Notes: generated by a model not told the origin, from the letters alone. A stretch of 64,000 nt of DNA from Micropterix aruncella (GCA_944548615.1 OX155954.1:5273924-5337923); one strand, 5' to 3'; counted from the first letter of the stretch, positions 36,833-50,358 are shown. A program made the numbers and translations.

Positions 36833-37579
36833 AATCGGTGGCAATATCGTGAGAGTGAAATCGGGGGTAAAATCGTCCGTACTCTACACACGTCCTTGCC
36901 ACTTAGTGCAGTTAGTGCGAAACCGACCGTGCAGCAAAGCTTCAATCCAGATGCCGCCGACGCTCAAAACACCAACAAGTAAATATATTAAAAATAATAC
37001 AAAAACACGACTGCCGTTACAGAAAAAGATGTATTGTATTTATAATCCATATAGATACATATATATTTTCAGAATGTACTCAGTCAGACCTTTCATTTGA
37101 CACTAAAATCGATATATTTATGTTAATTTATTGACATTTGAACATTTAGACAACTACTTGCTTGATATTTGGACAGTTAAGGTACCCTATGTCACTCGGG
37201 ATGACATAATGATTCTAACAATACCACACACTTCTAAATCGATTGAATTTAGAGGTGATGGCGAAATAAATAAACGGAAAACATACATAAATGAACCCTT
37301 ACCACATTACACTTCTTCTTTGTTGGGCATTCGTGTAAAAATACTTCCTGTCTCCACTGCACTCGCAGTCACACTGCGGTGAAATTAGCCCCGATTTCGA
37401 TACACACGACGCGACAACGCTCCCTAGACGATAATCGCCCCTAAATCCTAGGTTTGCTCGAACTGATTTTAGAGTTAGAGGGAATAATAATAATACTGCT
37501 TACGATTTGCCTACACACGAGGCGATCAAGCAAGTGATCTAGGGCGCTCCCCACCACTCTCCCGATATTGCCACCGATT
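36833..37579. repeat. 25-bp inverted repeat enclosing R420 copy 3
   Basis: aatcggtggcaatatcgtga (36833) and its inverse ending at 37579 match at 24 of 25. The surrounding 36700-36970 and 37350-37620 have raised G+C and may be halves of one element interrupted by R420. Confidence 0.6.
36974..37342 (+). repeat. R420 repeat, copy 3
   Basis: Full-length copy with acaagtaaatatatta at the start and gcattcgtgtaaaaatac at the end. It lies between the two arms of a 25-bp inverted repeat (36833-36857, 37555-37579). Confidence 0.75.
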
Positions 37580-38018
37580 GTAGGCCCCTGTAAGAGCCGA
37601 TCGCATACACACTCTATACTTCCGATGTGGGAAATCATTTATACGCAGAAGACACTAGGTAGATAATAGTACACATAAGAAATAAATCCTGACTTCATAT
37701 CTAATAACAGAGAGAGGGCTAAAACCAGTGATCTGGCTTTTACGGCTTCGAAATCACCTCGCAGACATGCCATTTCCAATACGGGAGGAATTCGACAGTG
37801 CGTAATTTGAGATTCCAGCAAAAAAAAATGTGTTGTTCCTGCATCAGAATTTTATTTTTCATTTCTTGTGTTTCATCATAGTGGATGGCGACATCCACCG
37901 CCCGGGTAGGTTTTGCGACTAGGTTTAACGTCGTTTTTTTACGCATTTTTATTATCTTGACCTGTAACAGTGTAATGGAATCTTACAACTCAGTTTTCAC
38001 CCTTTTCTGGCTGCCATG

Positions 38019-38070
38019 CCGATTTAAGCCTTAACACACTAATGCATTAGTTTGTTAAGGCTCAAATCGG
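38019..38070. repeat. 52-bp near-perfect palindrome
   Basis: ccgatttaagccttaaca ... tgttaaggctcaaatcgg around actaatgcattagt, all on one axis; 24 of 26 positions pair with no spacer. Could extrude as a cruciform. Confidence 0.85.
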
Positions 38071-38149
38071 TACCATCGGCTTATATGATGATGAAGGAGG
38101 GAAGGTGATGAAGGAGGGATGCTTTTATTTGCTTAACCTGTAACACTGT

Positions 38150-38640
38150 TAAGCAGGGGTGCTCAAACGGTCGATCGCGATCGACAGGACGATCTTGAGT
38201 TCTTTTTTAGTTGATCTCGAGAAAGACGTTTTAATGATTTCAGTAAATTGGCAAATATGGCATATTTTACGAGTTATCATTTTTCACTTAAAATCATTGA
38301 GGAATCTGCTACTGAAATAGCAAGTCATTTTAACACGGATTCATCTACTGTTGAAAATGAGGTAGTGCAGATTAAATCACATATACATCTCAAAGCCACA
38401 GCATCTGATACAAAGTTCTGGTCTTTTATATCTGAATATAAATATCCGAATCTAAGGCAAATCGCCCTTCTAAGGCAATCGCCAATGCTTGGGTCAACTT
38501 ACTTGTGCGAATCTGCATTTTCTGAATTGAAGATAATAACGTCAAAATATCGCAATCGACTAACTGACGAGCATATGTCATCATGCTTGCGATTAGCACT
38601 CGGTAATAACGTAGCATCTTATTAAAGTATGCCGATGACG
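38150..38640 (+). pseudogene. hAT transposase C-terminal end
   Basis: A hAT-like end CAGGGGTGCTCAAACGG at 38153 is followed within 100 bp by an ORF (38248-38625) ending FWSFISEYKYPNLRQIAL...FGSTYLCESAF-type residues (GSTYLCESAFSELK) and SKYRNRLTDEHMSSCLRLAL, the hAT dimerisation domain of the ZBED5/GTF2IRD2-like group. The catalytic core is deleted and the right terminus is not found. Confidence 0.75.
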
Positions 38641-39009
38641 TGCAGTGCCACGCTTCAACATTCAAAGTCAATCTTTAGTTAAGTCTAGAAACTAGCAGAA
38701 CTTAAAAAAATGCATATTGCGGAAAACTAATTTTTGTCGTTTCTACTAATTCTACGTGGATTCATGACCATGAAATTCTGCAACGTCCCTATTTACTTAT
38801 ACCTGCGCCACGACACATTCTACTTACCTAGGCGACAATCCTGCATCACACTTGTAGCCTCTCAGAGTCGATCGATCGGAGTCTAACAATATTGAGGTAG
38901 ATCGCCAGCAGTTCAAGTGTGACCACTCCTGCTGTAAAGGAACCTTGCAACTCACTATATCTACTTCTAATTGACAATATAATTATATAGTACCTACCAT
39001 CCAGCTTGT

Positions 39010-39112
39010 ATGATGATGGAGGTGGGAGGTGGTCATAGGGACTCCCAATGGCTAACAATAAGCTCATAAAGTTTTTGCTTGTTTGACATATCTAAATGAG
39101 TCTTTTGTTTAT
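39010..39112 (+). repeat. ~100-bp dispersed repeat, copy 1
   Basis: gtggtcatagggactccc, ctaacaataagctcataaag, gcttgtttgacatatctaaa. Shared with 42500-42600. Confidence 0.7.
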
Positions 39113-39930
39113 CTATATATTGTGACCAAGGGGTTATTACGTGTTTTTTCGATTTTTTAATCGATTGAATTACTTCTTACTCTTCCCGGGATTTAACTTT
39201 AAATAATATATTGCACAACGGTCTCTTTCCCCACTATACCATACTGAAACCGTTTATTTAAATACACTCATATATTTCATTATTTTACAAATTTAACTAA
39301 TAAAACTAATTAAATAAAACCATTTTTTTATATTTAACAAAATAAAAACTAAACAATTATATACCCATTACCGTAATAAATGTCCCGACACTACCCGCGC
39401 AAACGAACCATATACGAATTTAAAATAAAACGGAACAACCAGTATGGGTAATCTATCGGTATCTATAAAGACTATTTTTGAGGTTATTTTCATCATAATG
39501 GATAAAGCAGTTTTTAAAGTAAAAATGTATTTATTTTTAGCTTATTTGGCAGCTACTATTAATTTTGTGTATAAAACTATAATATCGTAATGACGAAGAA
39601 TACCAAATCGGTCTAGTAATGTCGCATATGTGTATGTTGTCACGTGACCGCGCGGACAACGGACACCGGACTGGAAACGTAGGGGTCTGGAAGCGTACGA
39701 AAAGCGGGTATAGGTTTCAGCTGTTGTCACTAACCCTTAGAAGCGGCCCGTTGGTCGCGTAACCCTGAGTGACAGTCCGGCAAAGGGCTCTATGCGCCCA
39801 CGAAACTTCGATTGGAGTACGCTTTTATATCAGGTCGAAGCCTCGAAAATTACTTTGAATCCGAGACCACACTAGAGGACGAAGAAATTTGTCTAAATCT
39901 GATAGTAAGGGCGTAAGGATACCCGACTGA

Positions 39931-40115
39931 TTAGCAGAAATCTAGAATTCAATTGCATTGTCTGAAACCCATATATAAAGTAAGCCATATATATCGTCGA
40001 ACAAAATATTAAGCAAGATGCTCGACTGGGTCGCAGGAAGCTAGAATTCAATTGCATTGCAACCCATATATAAAGTAAGCCATATATTGTATAAGTTATT
40101 ACAAATAGATAAGTC
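39931..40115 (+). repeat. tandem duplication, ~92-bp period
   Basis: ctagaattcaattgcattg and acccatatataaagtaagcc occur twice. The first copy has a few extra bases. Confidence 0.75.
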
Positions 40116-41044
40116 AAACAAAAAATGTTAGGCAAGACAATCGGGAATCCGGATTTTATCCTGGTTATCACCAGATAACACAGCTTATTTCTTTTCAACG
40201 CCACTCTATCATCCGCGATTCGCAATGACCGATATGTTATACCTAGCGATAATGTTCTGCATTAAGGTGGTTCATCGCGTTTTTTCATTTACCATACGTT
40301 TCGCCCATATTGAAGATATATATACCACTTGTTTACGTTAATTATTTGTTTACAAGATACAAACATTAGCTTTAAGTTAACCGCCCTACCCATACGAACA
40401 TACGTGTTACATCCGCTATATTTTCATATAATTTTTTTTTTAAATATAGAAAAAATATATATGCACAAATTTATATAAATCCGATATATAAAAACCACCT
40501 ATATAAACCGCTATATAGTATTTTGTCTGTATATTTTAAACAAGTATTGTTATTGAGAAATCTAATGAAAAAAAAACATGGATTTACCTACTTTTTAAAC
40601 AATAACCCAAAGGTAAGGTTAAACTAATTGCATTAACTTGCGATGTTAGAAGTCTCTTATTTTCAACGCAGAAAATTATAATTTAAAAAAAACCACAACA
40701 AATGTAGTTAAAAAACTAGAAATGAACGACTTCCAATCGTCGCAAAACCATAAGATTCGGTTCGCTGAAATTTTATATTTTATTTAACGCAGATTTGTAG
40801 GCAAATGATGCTCATAACTTTAATATATTTCACACGTATGGGAAAAGGATAACAATGAGTCGTTATGAACAGCCTTAAACAACAACAAAAATGTGTTTTC
40901 TGCGTTATACACATTCCATTATGCAGCAGCTTTGTATTGTTATATTAATATTTTATTTAAATTTTTATATCCATAAAATGTTGTTATTGTATCATGTTGT
41001 TGTATTATAATTAAATAAAAGGTCCCAGAGTCGATTGGCTGGAA

Positions 41045-41140
41045 GGTGGACGATTTTGTCTGATTTAAAAATTCCTAAGCCTCAGGCAAAATGACTTCAG
41101 TCGTTAAAACTACTTGGGGTGGATCTTGGGCTAGTTTCTA
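41045..41140 (+). repeat. possible diverged family X fragment
   Basis: ggtggacgattttgtctg followed by gtcgttaaaactacttgggg parallels the family X end (ggactgttttgtcc ... cgttaaaacttcctgaggtg). Short and weak. Confidence 0.3.
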
Positions 41141-41279
41141 TTCACCTCACTGGAGCAATAAATATAAATATTATATACCTAAGGAAGAATGCGTAAAACT
41201 AGCCAAATAAAAGAAGACTGCGCAAAATAGTCATTGAAACTGAGGAAACTAAAAAATAATATGCTGCTCTCCTTTGCCT

Positions 41280-41480
41280 TAATTTATTTATTTATTTATC
41301 CTATTTTTTATAGTTACATAAAAAAGATTGCGTTCATTTTTTAACACATTTTAAAAGAATACATATGATGAAAATCGCGAAAGGGCATTAACTTGTCAGG
41401 ATTACATCACCCCACTAGGTATACGCCTGTGTTGGGGTGATGGATACAAAGTTCTGTGGTATTATTTGCTGAGCCTGTAC
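41280..41480 (-). mobile_element. possible LINE 3' end with (AAAT)n tail
   Basis: ATTT units at 41282-41300 on the plus strand would be an AAAT tail on the minus strand. The adjoining sequence has a 9-bp stem atcacccca/tggggtgat. No coding part. Confidence 0.3.
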
Positions 41481-42190
41481 GCCTTGCCTGCTGTCCTTCT
41501 TCCGTCTCATAAAAAAACAATACGTAATATAATTTAGCATAATATAATATAACATATTACAATATAATATAATATCATATGTTATAACATATAAAATAAT
41601 GTACCATATTTATATATAATATAGTATAACATAATAAAATATAACATATTATAATCTGTTTATCTGTATATCTATAATTTACATCTATATATCCTATAAT
41701 TTGTGGTTATTAATACCGGCTTTAGATTATTTAATACCGGTCGATAATTCTACCATCCTCACTTTTTAAAGAGTAGGTGGTCTTAAACATAATGGGCCCC
41801 CTGGTATAGTGTGAATTGGGTAAGAGTAACAGCATCAATTGGAATCTCAACACATTTATTCATTTTTGGTGATAATATAATAATATGGTACCATCGATGT
41901 ACGATTTTTATTTTATTTTATTTTATTATTATTAGGGAAACTTACAGCTATTACAGGAGAAATATCTGAATTTTATTTATATACCACAAAGCCAGTTAAA
42001 AGTTTCCACTTAAAGATCGTAAAAATATACAGTCGCCAAGGAATGGGATAGGAGGAAGTGGAGGGAAATTAAAGTTATAAATTTTGTTTTATTAATATTT
42101 TATTTTATTATTTTATTATTAGGGAAATTTTATGGTTTATTTTAATATTGAAGAATGAAAAGAAAGAAGAAAAGAAAAATTATAATATAA

Positions 42191-42499
42191 TTATTTCACT
42201 CGTCCTTGAATATTGCCTTTCAGAAGACCCGGAATAAGAGTCTTGAGCGCAGTCGCAGTTGTATTAAACAGGTCAATTTCGCTTAGCTTGGTATTGCAGA
42301 AATGAGATACTCGATAAATGTAATTATTTTGGGCGTAGTTTGTGCTAACTTGAGGTAGATGAAATAAGTTGAATTGGCGGGAAGGCCGTGGGGGTACATG
42401 GAAATGTATAAGCTGAAGCAATTCAGAACAGTCGATAAAGCCATTTAATATCTTGTATAGGAATATTGATGATGGATGATGAATGATGGCGGAGCTTGT

Positions 42500-42526
<27 letters not shown>
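42191..42526 (-). pseudogene. LINE polyprotein C-terminal fragment
   Basis: 111 codons open: LYKILNGFIDCSELLQLIHF, HVPPRPSRQFNLFHLPQVST, NYAQNNYIYRVSHFCN, the pattern at the end of CR1/Jockey-like LINE proteins (L..INFHVP.R..R...F....TNY..NS...R). 5' part missing. Confidence 0.7.
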
Positions 42527-42816
<290 letters not shown>

Positions 42817-43084
42817 GTTGGGTGGTACAATCTAATCTAATCCAATCTAAAATGTTTCGTAACACCTACATATCAATAAAAGAAATTTCAATGCAATCGC
42901 TACACAACACCTACTTATTTTTTGCAAGTCGTAAATTAATTTGTTTTACGGTGTCAATGGCTTTACCGTTTTTTCTTTGGTATAACAATTTAGGCAATTA
43001 AAGCATTCGTCGCTTACTTCCTTAGTCCCACTTGTTCTTAGCGCATAAAAAGAAATTCATAATTCGCGTGTGTAATAATTTATA

Positions 43085-43270
43085 ATCCTCGTTACGTGTC
43101 GGCCATATTTATGGCAACAAATGTCAAAAGTCGCCTTTGGCCATTTGTTGAGTCGCCCACCGCCCAGCGCGATCGCGAGGGCGGGCGACCGACCCGCGAC
43201 CGCCGCCACACTCCTTTTTACTTGCAAAAGGCGCATTTTATATCGCCAAATAAATAAAGTGAATCATCCA
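43085..43270. other. G+C-rich segment
   Basis: CpG-rich block including cgatcgcgagggcgggcgac. No gene recognised; could be a regulatory island or relic. Confidence 0.25.
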
Positions 43271-43814
43271 TCGCCTTACGTGTCCTTTCAAGCCTTTGAA
43301 CTTTGTTAAAGTGGTGACTGCTATCTCTTTCGGTACGACTAAGACAAATATCTAAAAATATTTTTTTATCGTTATCAAATTTCATAATTATTGCTAAACT
43401 CAATAAGTAGCATAATACAGTGCTTAAAATGTATCTATTAATTATTTATTTTTTAAATTTAAAACCAAGACAAATAACTAAAATTGAATTTACAATATTT
43501 TTGCAAACTAAATATACAAACAAAACAATGCCGAAAATTAGAGACCTGCCTATACCACCTCACGAAGCCAAACATTTTGAGAAAAAGGCCCTGATATTCC
43601 AATATATTATTTTGTGGTTTAATATTATTGTTAAAAGGTAAAATAAAAATACTTAGTACAGTGATAATTTTTTTAATGCAATTCACATGGTTTTTCGTGG
43701 GATATTAGTAAAGGTTTTGCAAGTCAGTGATATTTCCCCCATAGAGCCATTACAGGATCAATCTTACGAGTGATAAACTGTAATTGCTGTCTTTTGGTCA
43801 GTGGCATCCTTTAG

Positions 43815-44714
43815 CCCTTTGAAACCTAGCCGTTCTGACACAAAATTCGCGCGGAAAAACGATGCCACGCCTTGATTTTTTTGTCGATTTTGTAATATGT
43901 CGATTTTTTGTAATATAGCTTTTTATGAATTCTTTCTCTTTTTCTTACCTAATCATTTATCTTGTTAGTCATGTATAATTATACATTTATATATTATTTA
44001 CTTCGTCCTAATTTTACCAACAATCGACATTTTTCTATCGAAAATGAATGAAAATGGTTTTAGACTTGTTGGGCTGTTATTTTACATTTAATTTTATTTA
44101 TACGTAAACCTCGATAAATATTACATATTACTAAATAACATTCTTGCAAGGTTTATAACAATATAAACTTATAAAAACAACTTGAAAAGCCGAATATTTT
44201 CAACTCAGGAAGGCATGTTTTCAACCCTCGGAAATTTGTTGGTAGGGGGTGTTAGTGCAAGCATACTAATATATAGTGGTTGAATATTCAATGAAAGACG
44301 ACTTTACCACAGTGAAGGGAGAAATAGAGCCAATAATTGAATAAATACAGAGATTACTCGCTCCGAATCGTCACAACAGAAAAACCACCAAATGGTGGTA
44401 ATGGAGTGTGGTAATCTATGCAATGTGGTTTACAGGTTAAAGAGAAACCAAGCTCTATAGGAAGAGAAGTCGAGGCATAGGCTTTGTCTCTTATACCTTA
44501 GAGAGAAAGCCATGGGAATGAAACTCACGATGGCATGTTTTCAACCTTCGAGAATTTGCATGTAGGAGTGGTAGTGCACGAATACTAATATAAAACGGTG
44601 TCTCATTCAATGAAGGCGACTTTTATCGCATATAATTTCAAAATCACCTAAATGCGGAAATCGGTCGCCCGCAAATTGTCACAACGGAAAACCGGTGGCT
44701 TGGCATTCCAAGGG
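43815..44714. mobile_element. candidate TTAA-type element with internal duplication
   Basis: Left CCCTTTGAAACC after TTAG (43811), right, inverted, CCCTTGGAATGCC before TTAA (44715). Inside, ggcatgttttcaacc... (44213-44400) recurs at 44533-44700 in diverged form. The left flank would need a mutated TTAA, so the boundaries are uncertain. Confidence 0.35.
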
Positions 44715-44719
44715 TTAAG

Positions 44720-46345
44720 ACCTGTAGAGTCGTATTTTGTCGTAGAGAACTTATTTTGTCGATAACTGGTTTATGTAAGCTTTCTAATTTATGTTGCTAT
44801 CGATATTAATACTAGTGAAAAATCTACTAAATATAATTTACGCATTAACAACTGCTTTGGTTCTGTGAACATCAAAAATTAAGTAAGATTAAATCCATAC
44901 AGAAAAAATGAAACGCCTGTATTTTTCTGACAACAAAATTGGCGGAGTAATTAATAGTTATAAGCTGCTGAAAATGATTTTATAATTGTTTTATATCCCT
45001 GTAAGGCAATTGTATAGACATCAGAGGAACATTATTTGAAAGTGGCATTCATATTGTCGTCGCTCTCAAGCAAGATTCCTTTAAAAGTCCGTCTCGCCAT
45101 ATTGGTGAATCTCCTTGTGGACTTTATTGAAATTTTGTGTGCAAAGCTTTTTTTTTTACAAAACTGTGGGCGCGGTCAGTGACTTTTACTCCATTCCATG
45201 GCCGCTGGACCTCACTTACAACCATTTTAATAGGATGTCCATGTTTTTTTGTTGGGTACATTATAAAACAATATATATTGTTATCTTATAAACAAATCTG
45301 CTATGCCGATGCAGCGTAGGCGGTACAACTGTTAAGAAATATTATTGCTTATAACGTTTTTATTGACCGTGTAGTGTTAAGAAATACGAGACAAAGCTTT
45401 GCACAATAATTTGACAGTTACATATCTTTTTAAATAGTTAGGAGCCCAAATAAGGAGCGCGTCTGAAATAACGCAATCAACAAATTTCCCTTTTCTTTAC
45501 AACATGGCACTATCTACGTAGGTTCGTTTCTATTACATCGCTTCGTAATCGAATTGCACAATATTTTAAGTACTGGAATAGATATCTAATGATCTTTCAG
45601 CCAACCCTAAATAATTATACTCGTATATGCAACAGTAAGACCGCTTGGACGACATTCAATTTACTTCAATTTATTTTATTGTGATTGTGGTGTCGTAACA
45701 TTGAGTTTTACCATTTATTCAGTGCCGAAAGTAGGACCTGCCTTTTAGGCGTACAATATATATTTTTTACATCATGATTGCATAGACATTCAACAATAAA
45801 TAAATAATAATAGAACATAAATAAAAATCAAAAAGTTAAATAAGGTAGGTATAAAAAAACATTTTACTAATATAATTAAAATTTTACGTGAAAATAACAA
45901 ACATTAAATATTACCTACCTCAGAATAAAATTTTGTTTTACAATAACTTTAAAAAAATAATAGTTTAAACATAGACAATAATCAAAAGAATCAATAATAA
46001 ATTGTCATAATACAACAAAAAAACACGGTAGGTATATAAAATAAAAATGAGGTGAGCTTAAAATCAAATTACCTACTTTCGACATGAAAATCAAAATATA
46101 TTATGTGAATTGAAAACAGAATATCAAAGAAATGACAAAAAATATTGGCAATAAAACAATGAACAATTAAACGTTACTTGTCTTTAAAATTACGGTTAAT
46201 TAAATTTTCGTTTCTTTGTTAAGTCTGCAACAAATCTCAAATTCTTTTATGGAATAAAATGCATTTTCTGATAGAAATTTCTTTAGGAAATTCGTTCATT
46301 CAGAAGTTCCTTCATTCAAATCGGAAATCAGATCGTTCATTCGGA
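44720..46345. other. no gene seen
   Basis: AT-rich. Nothing beyond frames of up to 60 codons. Confidence 0.5.
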
Positions 46346-46349
46346 CAAA

Positions 46350-46770
46350 AAAAAATATATCAAAAAGAATAAAAAACACTACTGCCGTTACAGAAAGTGA
46401 ACTATTGTTTAAATTATAATTATTTTCATTACGGTTTTTTAATGAAATATTTCTGGTTTATTTATTTATCCATATAGATACATGTCTATTTCCGAAATGT
46501 ACTTAGACCTTTCATTTGACAGTAAACACGATATATTGATGTTAATTTATTGACATTTGGACATTTAGACAAATACTGACTTGATATTTGGACAGTTATG
46601 GTACCCTATGACACTCGGGATGACATAATGATTCTAGCAATACCACACACTTGTAAATTGTTCAAGCGTTTAGAAGTTATGGTGGAATAAAGAAACGGAA
46701 AATAGTCACACTTGTAGATAAACTCTGAACACATTACACATCTTTTTGGTTGGGCAGTCGTGTAAAAATA
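46350..46770 (+). repeat. R420 repeat, copy 4
   Basis: Full-length copy including ttacggttttttaatgaaat, a segment shorter or absent in copies 1 and 3. Confidence 0.75.
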
Positions 46771-47744
46771 AGCATAATTATTCTTTTGTAAAATTTGTTG
46801 TAAAATTTACGTGATATCAAATTAAGTAATTCAGTGCTGATGACTACCCGGCCACACTTTGGTTGGCTGTAATAGATTTCCTTAGCATAGGGTTAGGGAT
46901 AGGTTTTGTGTCATTGAAAAATGGACTTAGTGTATTGGACTACTGAAGAAGGCTGATCTAAGTCAATAAACTGATGTCAATCATTTGAACCGTATTAAGG
47001 GATTTTGGCATTGAATTGATGTTCTTAGGGTCAAAACAACATTACTTAAAAAGGCACTTAGATATTTTTTTTAAATGAGGAGTAAGTGCAATCGATTGAG
47101 AATTAAATTACGGCCTAAACAGTGCTGCCAACTCAAAACCGTGAAAAACGGTATTCTATTCATCTAATGTAGTTAACTAAAGCCTCTTCTTTAGTATAAG
47201 AATAACCTAGCCTTTATTTTATGGCATGTAGGTACACTGGCAGAACATATCTGGATAATTGAAGATCCATAATTATTTTGGGCCATCGCAACGTCACGTG
47301 GGAGTGCATGCCGGTTGATGCAGACGTCAAAGATAATATAATAATGGCAGACGTGGCAACTGGATGAAAACAATGACTCATTAGAAGCAGGCGACGAACA
47401 GATAGATTGAAAAACCTCGACACAGTTATCACAATTCTATCGCCTACACTTGGCACTTATATTTCCGAGGATAACTCATAACGTTCGCTGAGAAATTTCT
47501 GTAGCATTTTAAGTAAGGTCGCCCCGCATTGCGTAGGCTGCCTTTGGTTGTATCCGTGTTCACTCTTGCTTGCTTGTTTGTGTGATTTTCTATTCTTGAT
47601 TAAGCACAAACTTCTTCTCATAAAAAACATACGAGTTTTTTTAAAGTGAAGCACGAGATACCACATTACTGCAGCATTATAAATTAGTCGCTCTTGGATC
47701 AGTAGCAAAAAAGAAAGCACACTGGAGCATCTTAATCACTACGT

Positions 47745-47805
47745 CAACGCCGCCTAACTAGGCCTGGGACTGTACTAAGGCAGGCGTACTAGAAAATTGA
47801 TTTAC
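47745..47805 (-). mobile_element. LINE 3' UTR fragment
   Basis: cgcctaactaggcctgggac and ctaaggcaggcgtact parallel 15033-15078 in the 3' UTR of the LINE at 14.9-17 kb. Confidence 0.5.
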
Positions 47806-47899
47806 CTGTGTCTTTACGGTTGCTTTTAATTTTAAAGAAAATCAAAAGAAATCAAGTTAGGACTTATAAGTATTTAAGAAATCACGAAAAAACATTTAG

Positions 47900-48066
47900 A
47901 ACAAGTAAATATATTAAAAAGAATGAAAAACACGACTGCCGTTACAGACAGTGACCTATTCTATTTATAATTATTTTTATTACGGTTTTTTTATAAAATA
48001 TTTGTGGGTTATGTATTTTATCAATATAGATAAATGTATATTTCCAGAATGTACTCAATCAGACGT
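47900..48066 (+). repeat. R420 repeat, copy 5, 3'-truncated
   Basis: Only the first ~165 bp. It stops at gtactcaatcagac, where a different repeat (48067-48385) begins. Confidence 0.7.
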
Positions 48067-48390
48067 TTCTGTGCTGTTAACCGTTGAGGAGTCCCCTCGT
48101 CGGGAGGTAACCCTGGGTGCAGCAGCCATGTCATGGTGAAATTTAGAACGGGCTATCATAATTGAATGCGTATACAAAATTGTGTGTCTGTGCTGTTGAC
48201 CAAGCAAGAGTATCCTCGTCGAGAGCCGATCCTGGGTGTAGAATCAGGTCATGCTAACCATAAAAATGCATTGTTATCGGAACTGAACCAACATGTAAAA
48301 TTTCAACTTCATAGAATAAGAGGAAATGGTTCTAATTTAGCTTGCAAGATTTGACCATAACAAACATACATACATACTAACATACATGGC
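48067..48390 (+). repeat. repeat of ~120-bp tandem units, copy 2
   Basis: Two units (from about 48106 and 48225) plus the same 3' end as 29778-30135. It begins exactly where R420 copy 5 is cut off. Confidence 0.65.
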
Positions 48391-48394
48391 AAGG

Positions 48395-49875
48395 TAAATA
48401 CAAGCTTGTAAAAATAGGGTTTTATTGCGTAAAAAAAATATACAAATACAGTAACTGCAAAATTCGGTTCCTGTTAAGTCTTTTAATGTAATGTACATAT
48501 TATAGTTATTTTTAAGTCCCTTTTAACTACTAATCTAATTTCTAAACTAAACCAGATATTACAATGTAGATATGTTTCCATGATTTTTTTTAAATTGTAA
48601 CATGTGCCCTTTTCCAATCCATAGATTAAATTGCTGTTGCTTTTTCCAAATACGATAAAGGAACACTGGTTAGGTTCTCTTTCAAAAATCGTATTCTTCG
48701 TAATATATATTGAGTGTAAAATAAAAAACTGCCAGAAACCCGATTGCTACATATAAAGGTATTATTTTTTTACAGCGCATCAAATCCTTTCGGTATTGCT
48801 TCCTGGTATTCAGTAACATCTCTGAAGGGTGATTCAATAAATTTAGTAGACATATTTTTAATAACAGTAAATTTTTAATAAATGTACATTTTAAGCGCTA
48901 CAGCTAATGGAGACTTCCAGCTGACATTAGCTAAGAGTAACAATAACCTTTACATAAGGAAGTTTACTTCTATATTTACAAGTTCATCTATACAAACATT
49001 CGGACTGTCACTAACCCCTAATCATTTGCAAATAAACTAAAACAATACAATCAATGGTTTATATCGAGGCAATTATTTTAACAACTTGATTTTGATGTTT
49101 AATTGCAGAAAACTTCCAACCCATAAAACATCCAAACTGAGATAACAGCAGTTAGTTATTTTATTTTTTTATTTCAAAGTTAAGCAAAACGTTTATTGGA
49201 ACTTTTAATTACCAATATAAGCATCATTTCAATGTAGATTGTTGATGTATATATATTTTTTTAATAATTTGTATTTAATTGATTTTGTGTTACGGTTTCT
49301 GCTGAATAGAAAAATATGTAAATGTTTCCTATGAGCAAAAGTTTTGATGCTTTCTTTAAAATTAAAAATAAGGAAAAGCTGTTTTAATAATGTAAATATT
49401 AACTGCTGCGGTGCCAGAAAGGTCGACTGGCCTTTTGCGGCCTTTACGGTGGTTGGCAGATCCGCTTTTACCCATTTCGGTTGGATAATATAAATATATA
49501 ATATGCATGACTAACAAGATTAATTATTAGGCAACAAGAAAGAATTCATTAAAAATGATATTGTTAATGTTTATTTACAAAACCAATCAAAAAAGGTGCC
49601 GAGCCATTTTTGAATGCGAAGGCATCCAAAAGATTAATTGGCTTGGATACTTTCTACTAGATTAATAACAGGTAATAACTATGCTCACAGTACAATCTAA
49701 TGTTTTCAGTTGAACTACAGACAGCTCTAAGTTATTCATGTTGTGGTTAGCAAATAAAATTATTTAATATATCCCGTAATGCATTGAATATTTTCTCCTG
49801 GCGATGAAAGGGATATTTTTTAACAAATAAAATGGAAAAAACTCAATTTTTAATTTTTGTGGGTTGGATGATTTC
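48395..49875. other. no gene seen
   Basis: AT-rich, no supported feature. Confidence 0.5.
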
Positions 49876-49878
49876 TGC

Positions 49879-50358
49879 TTAATACAGTCCATCAAAGTTT
49901 ACATAAGATGCCACTTCTCTGAAACACTTTACCACGGAAAAAGAAAACTTAAAATTATAATTATTATTGACTGAATATTCAAAAATTGCTTGGCTGATTA
50001 CCAATTTGACACAACTTACAAAGAAGAAAATGAACTCTTCTAAAAATACAATCGACAGTATCAACTTAGGTCTTCTAAATTCTAAAACACAAACTAATAA
50101 CTTTTGAGGCGACCACACCGAATCTACATGCCTAATCACATTATTTACATCTAAACCATTCATTGAAGTTGAACTAGGAATTTGAATTTTTAAATCAAAC
50201 TCAAGTTTTACCCGCTTATAAAGAGACACAAATAAATGTTGGTATAATATGAGAAGCCGCAGAACAAAACTAGTAAAGTCCAACAAAGTAATAAAAATAA
50301 TTTTAAAAACTCTTTTTTGTACAAAAATTACAACTTTGCACAGTGGAGGACTTATCAC
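49879..50358 (-). CDS. unidentified hydrophobic open frame, 159 codons
   Basis: The longest frame here that is neither repeat nor recognised. Starts at GTG as drawn; the frame reaches back to a stop ~30 bases further on and has no good ATG start. Two strongly hydrophobic segments (FKIIFITLLDFTSFVLRLLI and LILSIVFLEEFIFFFVSCVK) flank a polar loop. Such length is unlikely by chance at this AT content. The layout could suit a piece of an insect chemoreceptor or other membrane protein, but I see no diagnostic motif. May be an exon or decayed gene. Confidence 0.25.
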   Translation of the reverse strand: MISPPLCKVVIFVQKRVFKIIFITLLDFTSFVLRLLILYQHLFVSLYKRVKLEFDLKIQIPSSTSMNGLDVNNVIRHVDSVWSPQKLLVCVLEFRRPKLILSIVFLEEFIFFFVSCVKLVISQAIFEYSVNNNYNFKFSFSVVKCFREVASYVNFDGLY

